Shown: positions 9,366-17,974 of the stretch, one piece after another
Layout of the letters: each line of letters opens with the position of its first letter
Position numbering within the stretch: the first letter of the stretch is position 1
Assembly: GCF_002917095.1 (NCBI RefSeq)
Contig: NZ_PQGA01000002.1
Location: forward strand, 737,837-801,836
Direction: 5' to 3'
Length of the DNA: 64,000 nt
DNA from: Paraburkholderia eburnea
GTDB taxonomy: Bacteria > Pseudomonadota > Gammaproteobacteria > Burkholderiales > Burkholderiaceae
The notes under the pieces: model-generated
Told to the model about the DNA's origin: nothing
Database searches by the model: none
What the model saw: only the letters and a program-made list of their open reading frames with translations
Program-made: the position numbers and the translations under genes

Positions 9366-10027
9366 AGAACTGCACAATGAACCGGGGCATCCTCGCAATG
9401 GACAAAAAAATGAAATACGCGGCACACCGCGCAACGCTGGCGATCGCGATCCTCGCGGCCGTCGCCACGGCCGGGTGCGGAGTCGCGCAGGCTGTCGGCG
9501 ACAGCACCGTGGATGCCGCGAAGTGGGCCTTCACGACCCAGGTCAAGACGATGAACGTGGATCTCACGGGTCGCGCGTCGATCAATTCCGACGTCCAGGG
9601 GAAATCGCTCTCGACGGTCGTGAGGTTCTACCAGCTCAAGGATGCAAAGAACTTCGCACAACTGAACTATGTACAGTTGCAGTCGGATGACCTGAAGCTG
9701 CTCAAGGCGGATTTGCTGGCCACGAAGGATGTGGTGCTAAGGCCGGGCGCGAACGCCAGTCTCACCGAACCGATGAATCCGGATGCACAGGTCGTAGGCG
9801 TAGTCGCGTTCTTTCGCGAGCCGGTGCAGGACAGGGTATGGAAGCTCGCTGTTCCGAAGAAGCAGTGGAAAAAGACCGACCCTGTGAAGATCGAGGTCAA
9901 CGGTAGTGAACTGGTGCTGGTCGGCGCCGATTCGCAACCTGTCAAGCATGAAGCACCGCAGCAGGCCGTGCCGGCAAATCCAGCGTCGGCACCAGGCACG
10001 CAATCCGGTGCCCACAAGCAGGGCTGA
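9362..10027 (+). CDS. tssJ: T6SS outer-membrane lipoprotein TssJ
   Basis: A 221-residue protein with a hydrophobic signal segment ending ILAAVATAGC, a lipoprotein-type cleavage site at about Cys39. The mature part contains FYQLKDAKNFAQLNYVQL followed by LLATKDVVLRPG, the TssJ (VasD/Lip) core. TssJ anchors the TssLM membrane complex to the outer membrane. The ATG at 9362 overlaps the tssG stop. In-frame ATGs at 9377, 9398 and 9410 are possible, and 9410 would give a more usual signal-peptide length. The C-terminal 30 residues are Pro/Ala-rich and probably disordered. Confidence 0.85.
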   Translation: MKNCTMNRGILAMDKKMKYAAHRATLAIAILAAVATAGCGVAQAVGDSTVDAAKWAFTTQVKTMNVDLTGRASINSDVQGKSLSTVVRFYQLKDAKNFAQLNYVQLQSDDLKLLKADLLATKDVVLRPGANASLTEPMNPDAQVVGVVAFFREPVQDRVWKLAVPKKQWKKTDPVKIEVNGSELVLVGADSQPVKHEAPQQAVPANPASAPGTQSGAHKQG

Positions 10028-10092
10028 ACGGCACCCGCGCTGCGTACGATCAGTGTGTGGTGACGCGCATTCATTTACTAAAGGAGAACAAC

Positions 10093-10593
10093 TTGAAAAA
10101 ACTGCTTTCACTGAGCGCCAGCGTCAGTCTGGTTGCGCTGCTGTCGGCCTGCTCGGGTCTTGATCGCAACCACGAGATCGCACTGAACCAGGCCACCGGC
10201 ATCGAGGTCACGCAGGGGCCGAACGGCGTCGAGTTGCGCCTGCCCGAGAAGGTGCTGTTTGACTTCGACCAGTCCACGCTGCGCGCCGACGCAGCCCCCG
10301 CGCTCAACCGCGCTGTCGTACTGCTCAAGCGTAGCGACAAGCCCGTAATCGTCGAGGGACATACGGACAATGTCGGCACGCACGAGTACAACGTACAGTT
10401 GTCCGAAGCACGCGCCACGACCGTTGCCCACGCGCTCGAGGAGCGGGGCATTGCGGTGCCGCGCGTCACGACAAAGGGCTACGCCTACGACCGCCCCGTG
10501 GCGAGCAATGACACGCCTGAGGGCCGGGCCCGCAACCGCCGCACCGAGATTGTCATCGTCGGTGAATCGGAAGACCGCATCCTGGGTAAGTAA
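10093..10593 (+). CDS. OmpA-family peptidoglycan-binding lipoprotein
   Basis: The start is taken as TTG at 10093, preceded by AAGGAG at 10081-10086 and giving a compact signal peptide that ends LLSAC (lipidated Cys20). The 166-residue product has an OmpA C-terminal domain from about residue 52: VLFDFDQSTL, then EGHTDNVGTHEYN and a final RNRRTEIVIVGE. OmpA domains bind diaminopimelate in peptidoglycan, so the protein should tether the outer membrane to the wall. Sitting 65 bp after tssJ, it may act as the peptidoglycan anchor of this T6SS (compare TagL-type proteins), but that role is inferred from position only. Confidence 0.85.
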   Translation: MKKLLSLSASVSLVALLSACSGLDRNHEIALNQATGIEVTQGPNGVELRLPEKVLFDFDQSTLRADAAPALNRAVVLLKRSDKPVIVEGHTDNVGTHEYNVQLSEARATTVAHALEERGIAVPRVTTKGYAYDRPVASNDTPEGRARNRRTEIVIVGESEDRILGK

Positions 10594-10933
10594 GCCGGCG
10601 CGCGAAAACACAGGCTGGCCGGCAGACAGACAAAAGAACAGGGGGGTCCCCGAGAATATGCGGCGACCACCCCAGATATCGTCCATGAACCCGTGCCCTG
10701 GTTCGATGCCACGCAACCGCTCACAAGCGTCAGTGGCCGCCCATCATGCACGCCGACGAACCCTGTATGGACGGCGTTCGTGACGGACCTGCGCGATGAA
10801 CTTTCCCCCCGGGACACGCAACCGGCGCCGCGGTGTCCGGGTTGCGCAGGTGCACGTACTCGCCAGACCCGCGTTGAATCCGCCGTGTTCCATTGCTGCA
10901 GGCGGAATAGTTGATTTATAGGGAATCCAGAGA
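10594..10933. other. Intergenic stretch with no recognised gene
   Basis: These 340 bases separate the OmpA lipoprotein from the next module. Short frames here lack ribosome binding sites and family features. A GC-rich imperfect dyad (GGACAC at 10812-10817 with GTGTCC at 10833-10838) might end the upstream transcript. No clear promoter was picked out, though one for the following three genes would be expected here. Confidence 0.4.
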
Positions 10934-11590
10934 ATGAGTTTATTGGGAAAGTTAAAGGATCTCGTCATCGTGAATGAGGCCGCTGACCAGCACGAGCAGC
11001 CAGACAGGGCTACCGCCGCCGCACAACCGGCCATGCCTTCCGCGGAGATACCCGCGACAACGTCCGGTCCTGCCTTATCAGGCACACCGGCCGAAAGCGC
11101 CGACCTTGAAAAACAGATTGACGGCGAGATTCGGGGCAATCCCGCCTTTGCACCGTTTGCGACCTTTATCCGCATGTCGGAAAACATGAAGAACAAGGTA
11201 CCGGACGAGGCGCAACGCTACCAGGCCGTTCAGGCAGCGACGGAATCAACGCTCGAAACGCTCCTTGCCGCGGTGAATTCACGCTCGGATGTACTCAAAC
11301 GCGAGGCCGCCAACTTCAATTCCTCTCTGGTCAGGACAACCGAAGCGGAGATTGCCTCGCTCACCGGGCAGGAAAAGCAGCTGGAGCAGCAGATTGCCGC
11401 ATTGTCTGCGCAGATTTCGACGCTGAGCGCCCGTAAGGAGGAACTGTCCCGTCAGGCCATCACGCACAAGTCCAACCTCGACAAGCTCAGGATCGACTTC
11501 GACGCGGCATGCGAAGCGGTAGACAGGCGCTATCGGGACTATGCGGCGAAGCTGCAGAACTATCTGGGAGCCACCCGCAATGGCCAATGA
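10934..11590 (+). CDS. Uncharacterised coiled-coil protein (first gene of a three-gene module)
   Basis: A 218-residue protein not recognised as any named family. It has a short amphipathic start (MSLLGKLKDLVIVNE), a Pro/Ala/Thr-rich linker at about 15-60, and a long helical segment from about 110 to 200 with regular heptad-like sequence (EKQLEQQIAALSAQISTLSA). There is no signal peptide or membrane segment, so it is predicted to be cytoplasmic. It overlaps the next gene by 11 bp, which argues strongly for a shared function with the membrane coiled-coil protein that follows. Possible roles are scaffold or adaptor; none is shown by sequence. Confidence 0.75.
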   Translation: MSLLGKLKDLVIVNEAADQHEQPDRATAAAQPAMPSAEIPATTSGPALSGTPAESADLEKQIDGEIRGNPAFAPFATFIRMSENMKNKVPDEAQRYQAVQAATESTLETLLAAVNSRSDVLKREAANFNSSLVRTTEAEIASLTGQEKQLEQQIAALSAQISTLSARKEELSRQAITHKSNLDKLRIDFDAACEAVDRRYRDYAAKLQNYLGATRNGQ

Positions 11591-12575
11591 ACTTACGACC
11601 AGCGCGGTCAGGCAACGCGCCCGCTCCTTCTGGGATACCCGGGAAGGCACGACAGGAATGATCGTCGGTGCCGGCCTCTTCGGGGCAATCGGCTGGGCTG
11701 CGTACAAGCTCATGCCGTACATCGCGAACCTGCTTGAGAACACCGTCTATGCACTGCTCTTCGGCGCGCTTGCGGTAGGCCTGTTCTATGTGCTCGTCAT
11801 CGACAGCACGCTACGCAACCGTTTGTGGCTGATCTACCAGTTGCTCATGCGGGCCTTGACCTATTCGATCATCCGGTATGACCCGGTCGGCGTGCTGCGC
11901 GAAACACAGAAGATGGCCAAAGCGCGCATTCAGCGGGTCTCGGACGCCATCGACAAGGTCAAGGGCAAGATGCGCATTCTCCGGGAGACGACCGAGGGTT
12001 TCCGGCGCGATCAGCAGAAGCTGAAGGAGGAGACGCTATGGATGCAGCAGCATGGCAAATCGCAACTGGAGATCAACAGTCATGCCATGAAGATCGGCCG
12101 GCTGGAGGAATCGATCGGCAGGCTTTCCACGGCCTACCAGCAGATCAACGGCGTTGCGGACAAACTGGATCACGCATTCGAGACCCTTACGGTCATGAAC
12201 AGCAATATCGATTTCGAGATCGATCTCCAGGAAAAGGAGTATGCCGCCGCGAACGCCGCCCACGAAGCATGGAGCGCGCTGCGGTCCGCTTTTGCCGGTA
12301 ATACCGGGATGGACCAGATGCGGGTGGCAACGCTTACTTACATGGCGGACGACTACAACAACAAGATGGGCCAGATCGATTCCTTTGTGAATGACAGCGA
12401 GAAGTACATCGCGGCGGCAGACATGCAGAACGACATGTACGCCGAAAAGGGGTTAAAGCTCCTCGAGAAACTCAACAGCCAGACCTTCGATCTCGACATT
12501 TCTCCCAGACTTCAGACGCCTGCGGTGGTTCCCTCCACCGCGAATGTTGTTGATTTTTCACACTACAAAAACTAG
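11580..12575 (+). CDS. Uncharacterised inner-membrane protein with long coiled-coil domain
   Basis: A 331-residue protein starting at the ATG that overlaps the previous gene's end. Two hydrophobic helices lie at about residues 26-48 (GMIVGAGLFGAIGWAAY) and 53-75 (VYALLFGALAVGLFYVLVI), with a short loop between. From about 95 to 300 it is strongly helical and charged (AKARIQRVSDAIDKVKGKM; GRLEESIGRLSTAYQQ), consistent with a large cytoplasmic coiled coil. The family is not recognised. The layout resembles membrane-bound organisers of the PspA/XpaC kind only in general shape, not in visible motifs. It is 11 bp upstream of the binding-protein gene. Confidence 0.75.
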   Translation: MANELTTSAVRQRARSFWDTREGTTGMIVGAGLFGAIGWAAYKLMPYIANLLENTVYALLFGALAVGLFYVLVIDSTLRNRLWLIYQLLMRALTYSIIRYDPVGVLRETQKMAKARIQRVSDAIDKVKGKMRILRETTEGFRRDQQKLKEETLWMQQHGKSQLEINSHAMKIGRLEESIGRLSTAYQQINGVADKLDHAFETLTVMNSNIDFEIDLQEKEYAAANAAHEAWSALRSAFAGNTGMDQMRVATLTYMADDYNNKMGQIDSFVNDSEKYIAAADMQNDMYAEKGLKLLEKLNSQTFDLDISPRLQTPAVVPSTANVVDFSHYKN

Positions 12576-12586
12576 GAAGTCTTTAA

Positions 12587-13741
12587 ATGGCGCTTACTCC
12601 CGGCTTCAAGAAATTCGTCGGCCTTCTGTGCACGGTTGCTGTCGTGGGCGGTGGTCTCTTCGCGTACCGCCACGGCTATTTGGGCAACCATGACGGCGCG
12701 CCATCCAACCCGCCCGAAACGACGATGTCGCCGTCGACATCAGTACCACCGGCCGCGGTTCAACCGGTCTCCACCGCGACAAACCCGGTTGGCTACACGG
12801 CCAATGCCAACACGCTCAAGGCAATCAGGGACAACGGGATCGTGCGCATTTCGGTGGAGAATCCCAGCGAGCCGTTCTTCGGCGAGACGGGGGGAATCCC
12901 GCACGGATTTAATGTCGAATTCGCGCAACTCCTGATTTCCGATCCGTCGTTCACTGCGAACGGCCGGCCCATCACGATCGACACACGCCATGAAGTCGAT
13001 ACGTACGCAGGCGTACCGCAGCAGTTGCTTCAGGTGGACCGCAGTGGAAACCATACCGTCGATATCGCGATGGACGGCCTGACCTTCTCCGACAATACGC
13101 CAGCGGGCGTCGTCTATTCGGTCCCGTACGTCGACGACTTCGGCTACGCGCTGATTGTCCGGCGCGGATCGACAATCCATTCGACGGGCGATCTCGCTGG
13201 AAAGACTGTCGGTATTCTCAAGGGCGACCCGGACGTCAGGGCATTCGTAACCCGCGAATATCCGGACACGCGTTTCGTCGAAATCGACGACGCCGATCCT
13301 GCCTTCATCGCAAAGGGTGTGGACAGTCGCCAGGTTGACGCGTTCATCTACGATTATCCGTTTGCGGTGAGCGCCATCAAGGGCACGGATCTGCGCTTCG
13401 CCGTGACCAGGCTCGACGGTTCGAACATCGCCTACAAGATCGGCGTGCGTGCCCAGGACCAGGATCTTCTCGTCTATGTCAACGCGGCGATTGCCAAGGT
13501 GAAAACGTCACCCGCCTATCTCGCACTGCTGCAGAAGTATTTCACGAGCAATCAGGTCGAGACGATCGCCGCGGGCGCCGGCGAGCACGCCTATACCGTG
13601 CGTCAGGGCGATACCCTGAACCTCATCGCCTCATCCCAGTTGGGCAATGGTGCACGATATCGTGAACTCCAGCGACGGAACAATCTTGCGAATCCGAACC
13701 TCATCCTCGTTGGCCAGGCTCTCGTGATTCCAGCCCGTTGA
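12587..13741 (+). CDS. Membrane-anchored periplasmic binding protein with C-terminal LysM domain
   Basis: A 384-residue protein. Residues 8-27 form an uncleaved-looking signal anchor. A Pro/Ser/Thr-rich linker (about 35-68) leads to a family-3 type solute-binding domain (about 72-315), with the familiar blocks IRDNGIVRISVENPSEPF, GFNVEFAQLL and SVPYVDDFGYALIV. Residues about 334-384 are a LysM domain (YTVRQGDTLNLIA ... LILVGQALVIPAR) that should bind peptidoglycan. A sensor anchored both in the membrane and on the wall is an unusual combination; no permease or ATPase gene lies nearby, so transport is unlikely. It could sense a small amine or amino acid and signal to the two coiled-coil proteins. 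That is inference. Confidence 0.8.
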   Translation: MALTPGFKKFVGLLCTVAVVGGGLFAYRHGYLGNHDGAPSNPPETTMSPSTSVPPAAVQPVSTATNPVGYTANANTLKAIRDNGIVRISVENPSEPFFGETGGIPHGFNVEFAQLLISDPSFTANGRPITIDTRHEVDTYAGVPQQLLQVDRSGNHTVDIAMDGLTFSDNTPAGVVYSVPYVDDFGYALIVRRGSTIHSTGDLAGKTVGILKGDPDVRAFVTREYPDTRFVEIDDADPAFIAKGVDSRQVDAFIYDYPFAVSAIKGTDLRFAVTRLDGSNIAYKIGVRAQDQDLLVYVNAAIAKVKTSPAYLALLQKYFTSNQVETIAAGAGEHAYTVRQGDTLNLIASSQLGNGARYRELQRRNNLANPNLILVGQALVIPAR

Positions 13742-13763
13742 CGATCGAGGTCGTCGTCAAGCC

Positions 13764-13807
13764 GCGGCTTCTGTGCGACGCAGGCAAGCGTGTAACACAG
13801 AAGCCGC
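13764..13807 (+). terminator. Perfect 12-bp inverted repeat after the three-gene module
   Basis: GCGGCTTCTGTG at 13764-13775 pairs perfectly with CACAGAAGCCGC at 13796-13807 across a 20-base loop, starting 22 bp past the stop at 13741. No T-run follows, so it is either a Rho-assisted terminator or a 3' end-protecting hairpin. Confidence 0.45.
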
Positions 13808-13995
13808 ATCGGGCGCTGGCCGGGCGCTTCGTGAAAACGATGAAACGCGGTCGCCTGCGGCGCGCCGTGTCTATGCGCTCCTGGCGTGACGGCGAATTCG
13901 GGGCCGTCATCAGCACGGCATTCGCGACGTACTGCGCGCGTCTGACGCAAAAATGGGATGACGCGCCATTTCCTGACCGGTGGCAAACGTGCCAG

Positions 13996-14022
13996 GGTCC
14001 AGTCGCCCGATGCGACTGGACC
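13996..14022. repeat. Perfect 11-bp inverted repeat with 5-base loop
   Basis: GGTCCAGTCGC at 13996-14006 and GCGACTGGACC at 14012-14022 flank the loop CCGAT. It lies 81 bp before the LysR start. It is stable enough to be a terminator stem but lacks a T-run on either strand; an operator or a leader hairpin are alternatives. Confidence 0.5.
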
Positions 14023-14103
14023 ATTCCGTGTACGTTGCGTGCCGCTGGCGCACACCCGTTCTTCACGGCGACGTCAGCCCGTGCCGGACCTTTGCGTGAA
14101 TCT

Positions 14104-14973
14104 ATGCGACGTCTTCCTTCACTGATCGCGCTCCGTTTCTTTGAAGAAACGGCGCGACATCTGAGCTTCAATCGCGCGGCAAAATCCCTGTGTGTGACAC
14201 AGGGCGCCGTCAGCCGGCAGATCAGGATCCTCGAGGAATCGCTGGGCGAAAAACTCTTTGAGCGCGATCATCGAGGCATCCGGCTGACCGCAGCCGGTGA
14301 ACGCCTGGTTCCGTGCGTCGTTGAAGCCTTCGACATCCTCGAGCGCGCAACGCATCCAAAGTCGGCGACGATTTCGCGCCGGCGTCTCGTGCTCGCATTG
14401 CCGCCAACCTTTGCCACCCAGTGGTTCTCGCCCCGGCTGCCACTGCTTGCGGCCGCGCTGCCCGAAGTTGAGCTTTCCGTTCGAACGGGCATGATGGCGG
14501 ATTGCCATTGCGCGATCCGCTTTGGACGCAGTGCGCTAGCCGGTGCCTATTCAGAATTGATCGCCATTGAGCGTCATACGCTGGTGGGCGCGCCATCGCT
14601 GGCCGGCATGCCGGTGGAGACGTTGGTGCGCCAACGGCCCCGTCTGCATGTGCTGCACGAGGATGAGCGTCTGAATCTCTGGCCCGACTGGCTCGAAAGC
14701 GCCGGTCTGCCGGCAGGCGACGGGAACAGCAATATCGAATTCTCGACGCTTGAGCAGGCCATCCACGCGGCCCGCAAGGGGGCGGGGCTCGCCATCGTCG
14801 ATCGCAACATGATCACCGAGGAACTGGCAAACGGCAGCCTCCTGGCGTTCTCTGATGTGCAGGTAAATGGCCCCTACGGGTACTGGCTGGACATCGCGCG
14901 CGAGCATGTGCAGCTTTCACATGTCCAGGCTTTCGTGGACTGGCTGCGTCAGCAGATTGTGGTCGCGGAATAG
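14104..14973 (+). CDS. LysR-family transcriptional regulator (GcvA-like)
   Basis: A 289-residue protein from the ATG at 14104, the point where LysR similarity begins (RLPSLIALRFFEETARHLSF, then AAKSLCVTQGAVSRQIRILE, the winged-helix DNA-binding domain at about 5-65). The C-terminal half is a type 2 periplasmic-binding-like effector domain. The SLIALRFFE... start and overall layout resemble the GcvA subgroup. No good ribosome binding site is visible. It faces the fae operon, whose last gene ends 85 bp away, and is the most likely regulator of that operon; the link is positional. Confidence 0.88.
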   Translation: MRRLPSLIALRFFEETARHLSFNRAAKSLCVTQGAVSRQIRILEESLGEKLFERDHRGIRLTAAGERLVPCVVEAFDILERATHPKSATISRRRLVLALPPTFATQWFSPRLPLLAAALPEVELSVRTGMMADCHCAIRFGRSALAGAYSELIAIERHTLVGAPSLAGMPVETLVRQRPRLHVLHEDERLNLWPDWLESAGLPAGDGNSNIEFSTLEQAIHAARKGAGLAIVDRNMITEELANGSLLAFSDVQVNGPYGYWLDIAREHVQLSHVQAFVDWLRQQIVVAE

Positions 14974-15057
14974 TCCGCTCCGGAGCTGGCGCCGCCACCG
15001 GCGGACGTTGCGGCCGCGCGCAGCCCGTGGGGACGCCCTGGCATGTCGCCTGCCAGA

Positions 15058-16458
15058 TTACCCGTGACTTGCCTGATTCAGCGTCAGATGCTTCGTTTCG
15101 GGCGCCCAGGCGATCGAGATGATCATGCCGACCAGCAGTACGGCCGCAAGCGCCATCATCGTCGGATGAAACCCGAACTGCGTGATACCGAGAGGCAGCA
15201 GGAAGGTGCCGATCGCTGAACCAAGCCGGCTGCACGCGATCGCCAGCCCCACGCCACACGCGCGTACCGAAGTCGGAAAACACTCCGGCGGATAAACGCC
15301 CACCAGATTGGAGAATGCGGACATCGTCACCGTGAAGATCGCAAATGCGGCAATCATGGCCACGCGCGCGGTGTCGGGCAGCCAGCTCAGGGTGGCGAGC
15401 GCGGCGCAGGTGATCGCGAATGAACTGATCAGGAACATGCGCCGTGGCAACCGGACCATCAGCCAGATGCCGAGCAGCGCCCCGAAGATCAGCAAACCGT
15501 TGAGCAGGAAATCCGCGCCGGTGCCTTCGTTCAGATGGACCGCCTTGAGAACCGAGGGCAGGAACGTGTAGATCGCAAAATACGGGATCACGAGGCACAC
15601 GAAGAACGCGCAGTTGAACAGCGTGCGCCGGATCATGTCGGCCCTGAAGAGGCGGCCGAAACCGTCGTTGGCGTTCTTCGGCAGATCGGCCGGCGTATCG
15701 AGAACGACATCCGGTCCGAAATATTTGTGCACGATGGCGCTGGCTTCGGCATAACGCCCCTTGCTCTGCAGCCAGCGTGGCGATTCGGGCGTGCCGATAC
15801 GCGCTACCAGCACGAGAAGCGCGGGCACGCCCGCCGAGGCGAGAAGCCAGCGCCAGGCGTCGGGCGTTGCGTCGGCGTAGTAGATGCCGAGTACGCTCGC
15901 GATAACGTACCCCATGGTCCAGATTGCGCTGAACGAGCCGAGCAGGGCACCGCGATGCCTGCGTGGCGAGAACTCCGCGAGAAACGTGTGGCCGACGGCG
16001 AAGTCGCCCCCCATGCCGATGCCAATCAGGATCCGAAGCGCGCACAGCATGAGCGGGGAGGTGACGTAGAACTGGGCAAACGCGGCGATCGTGATGATGA
16101 GAAAGCTCAACAGGAAGATCCGCTGGCGACCCATCCGGTCGGAAAGGCGTCCGAACACGAGGCTGCCGAGAAAGATGCCGATCAGGGCCGCGCTGCCGAC
16201 CATGCCGGTCCAGAATGTGTCGAGCGGCATCTGCCGGTTCAGCGACGTCAGCGCATAGCCGATCGTGCCGAGCGCAAAGCCTTCCGTGAAGTGGGCCCCG
16301 AAGGTCAGGCCAGCGATCTTGATGTGAAACGCGTTCACCGGGATTTCGTCGAGCGTCACGCGATTCTTCCCGTGTGCCTCAGCGGCCTCATAGGGCGGTG
16401 CATGGGGACGCCCGGATGCTTCATCGAGCCTCGACGAAAGCGACGGGTTATGGGTCAT
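15058..16458 (-). CDS. MFS transporter, aromatic-acid/sugar-porter type
   Basis: A 466-residue protein with about 12 hydrophobic segments. It carries the MFS loop signature GRLSDRMGRQR between helices 2 and 3 and the PESPRWLQSKGR motif before the central loop, both typical of sugar-porter and aromatic acid:H+ symporter groups. The substrate is unknown. It is the last gene of the fae operon, 76 bp after the dehydrogenase gene, with a strong hairpin in the gap. Inferred role: uptake of the compound degraded by the operon's enzymes. A 60-residue hydrophilic N-terminus precedes the first helix. Confidence 0.88.
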   Translation of the reverse strand: MTHNPSLSSRLDEASGRPHAPPYEAAEAHGKNRVTLDEIPVNAFHIKIAGLTFGAHFTEGFALGTIGYALTSLNRQMPLDTFWTGMVGSAALIGIFLGSLVFGRLSDRMGRQRIFLLSFLIITIAAFAQFYVTSPLMLCALRILIGIGMGGDFAVGHTFLAEFSPRRHRGALLGSFSAIWTMGYVIASVLGIYYADATPDAWRWLLASAGVPALLVLVARIGTPESPRWLQSKGRYAEASAIVHKYFGPDVVLDTPADLPKNANDGFGRLFRADMIRRTLFNCAFFVCLVIPYFAIYTFLPSVLKAVHLNEGTGADFLLNGLLIFGALLGIWLMVRLPRRMFLISSFAITCAALATLSWLPDTARVAMIAAFAIFTVTMSAFSNLVGVYPPECFPTSVRACGVGLAIACSRLGSAIGTFLLPLGITQFGFHPTMMALAAVLLVGMIISIAWAPETKHLTLNQASHG

Positions 16459-16491
16459 GCTGTCTCCTGTCTGTATTCTGCGGGTATGGCG

Positions 16492-16527
16492 TGCTCATGC
16501 CGCCGCCGTAACGCGGCGGCATGAGCA
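16492..16527 (-). repeat. Perfect 15-bp intercistronic hairpin
   Basis: TGCTCATGCCGCCGC at 16492-16506 pairs with GCGGCGGCATGAGCA at 16513-16527 around a 6-base loop, in the 76-bp gap between the dehydrogenase and transporter genes. There is no T-run, so it more likely stabilises or partly attenuates the operon transcript than ends it cleanly. Confidence 0.7.
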
Positions 16528-16534
16528 TTGATGG

Positions 16535-17974
16535 TTAGCGCTCGAGGCCGGCCATCAGGACATACTTCATCTCGACGTATTCATCGAGCCCGTACTTCGA
16601 TCCTTCGCGGCCGAGACCTGACTGCTTCACGCCGCCGAAGGGCGCGACTTCCGTCGAGATGATCCCGTCGTTGATGCCGACCATGCCCGACTCGAGCGCT
16701 TCGGACACCCGCCATGCGCGCCCAAGGTCACGCGTGTAGAAGTAAGCAGACAACCCGTAGGGCGTGTCGTTGGCCAACTCGATCACTTCGCTTTCCGTGC
16801 GGAAGCGGAAACACGCGGCAACCGGCCCGAATGTTTCCTCTGACGCGATCAGCATGTCCGCACTGGCATCGGCAAGCACGGTAGGTTCGTAGAAGGTGCC
16901 GCCGAGAGCATGCCGCTTTCCGCCGGTGAGCACGCGCGCGCCGTGACGTTGTGCATCGGCCACATGCGCCTGGACCTTCGCGAGCGCCGCCGCATTGATA
17001 AGCGGCCCCTGGTCGAATTCGCCCTTGAGTGCATCGCCCACGCGCATCTGTCCGACGGCCCTGGCGAGCGCCTGGGTGAAGGCGTCGTAGATGCCGTCCT
17101 GCACGTAGAAGCGGTTCACGCACACGCAGGTCTGCCCCGTGTTGCGGAACTTCGACGCAATGGCGCCCTGAACCGCGGCGTCGAGATCGGCGTCGTCGAA
17201 CACGATGAACGGCGCATTGCCGCCGAGTTCGAGCGAGAGCTTCTTGAGCGTGTCCGCGGACTGGCGCGCAAGCAGCTTGCCCACCCGGGTGGAACCGGTG
17301 AACGAGAGCTTGCGCACGACAGGCGATTCCGTGAGCGCATTGCCGATCGAGACCGCGTCGCCGGAAACGATATTGAAGACGCCCGCCGGCACGCCCGCCC
17401 GTTCAGCCAGCACGGCCAGCGCCAAGGCGCTGAGCGGCGTCTCCTCGGACGGCTTGAGCACCATCGTGCAACCGGCGGCCAGCGCGGGACCGGCCTTGCG
17501 CGTGATCATCGCCAGCGGAAAATTCCACGGCGTGATCGCGGCGACCACGCCCACGGGCTCACGTGTCACGACGATACGCGAGTTGGGCTTCGGGCTCGGA
17601 ATGACGTCGCCATAGCAACGCTTCGCCTCTTCCGCGAACCATTCGAAGAAACTCGCGGCGTAGGCAACCTCACCGCGCGCTTCGGCAAGCGGCTTGCCCT
17701 GTTCGCGCGAGAGCAGTTGCGCGAGCGCGTCGCGGTTTTCGAGCATCAGCTCACCCCAGCGCTTCACGCGCGCACCACGCTCTTTCGCGGTCAAGGCGCG
17801 CCACGCCGGGAAGGCGCGTTCGGCAGCCGCGATGGCTTCCCGCGTTTCGTCACCGCCGCCCTGTGCCACCTCGGCGATAACCTCACCAGATGCCGGATTG
17901 CGGACCGGGTAGGTCCTCACGCCCGTGCGCCACGAACCGTCGATGTAATGTCCAGTACGCAGGAAATCGTTCAT
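16535..17974 (-). CDS. NAD(P)-dependent semialdehyde dehydrogenase (GabD-like)
   Basis: A 479-residue aldehyde dehydrogenase of full length. The catalytic glutamate block LSLELGGNAPF and catalytic cysteine block NTGQTCVCVNRFYVQDGIYD are present, the latter closely matching succinate/glutarate semialdehyde dehydrogenases. It oxidises an aldehyde to the acid in the cytoplasm. Its start overlaps the aldo/keto reductase stop by 4 bp (ATGA), so the two are translationally coupled. Substrate could be a C4-C5 semialdehyde, but in an operon with a formaldehyde-activating enzyme homologue another aldehyde is possible. gabD itself cannot be asserted. Confidence 0.9.
   Translation of the reverse strand: MNDFLRTGHYIDGSWRTGVRTYPVRNPASGEVIAEVAQGGGDETREAIAAAERAFPAWRALTAKERGARVKRWGELMLENRDALAQLLSREQGKPLAEARGEVAYAASFFEWFAEEAKRCYGDVIPSPKPNSRIVVTREPVGVVAAITPWNFPLAMITRKAGPALAAGCTMVLKPSEETPLSALALAVLAERAGVPAGVFNIVSGDAVSIGNALTESPVVRKLSFTGSTRVGKLLARQSADTLKKLSLELGGNAPFIVFDDADLDAAVQGAIASKFRNTGQTCVCVNRFYVQDGIYDAFTQALARAVGQMRVGDALKGEFDQGPLINAAALAKVQAHVADAQRHGARVLTGGKRHALGGTFYEPTVLADASADMLIASEETFGPVAACFRFRTESEVIELANDTPYGLSAYFYTRDLGRAWRVSEALESGMVGINDGIISTEVAPFGGVKQSGLGREGSKYGLDEYVEMKYVLMAGLER

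Larger units (their letters stand above)
13742..14103. other. Intergenic stretch before the LysR gene, holding two hairpins
   Basis: This stretch of 362 bases stays open in the frame of the following LysR gene, but the translated extension (for example YCARLTQKWDDAPF) is not part of any LysR protein. It carries the hairpin at 13764-13807 and a second, tighter one at 13996-14022. No other gene is supported. Confidence 0.5.

Noticed and set aside
13738..14103. N-terminal extension of the LysR protein by 122 residues
   Set aside because: LysR homology begins exactly at the ATG at 14104 and the extension has no domain.
15535..16524. 329-codon frame opposite the MFS transporter gene
   Set aside because: Charged low-complexity mirror of a transmembrane protein; no start signal or family.
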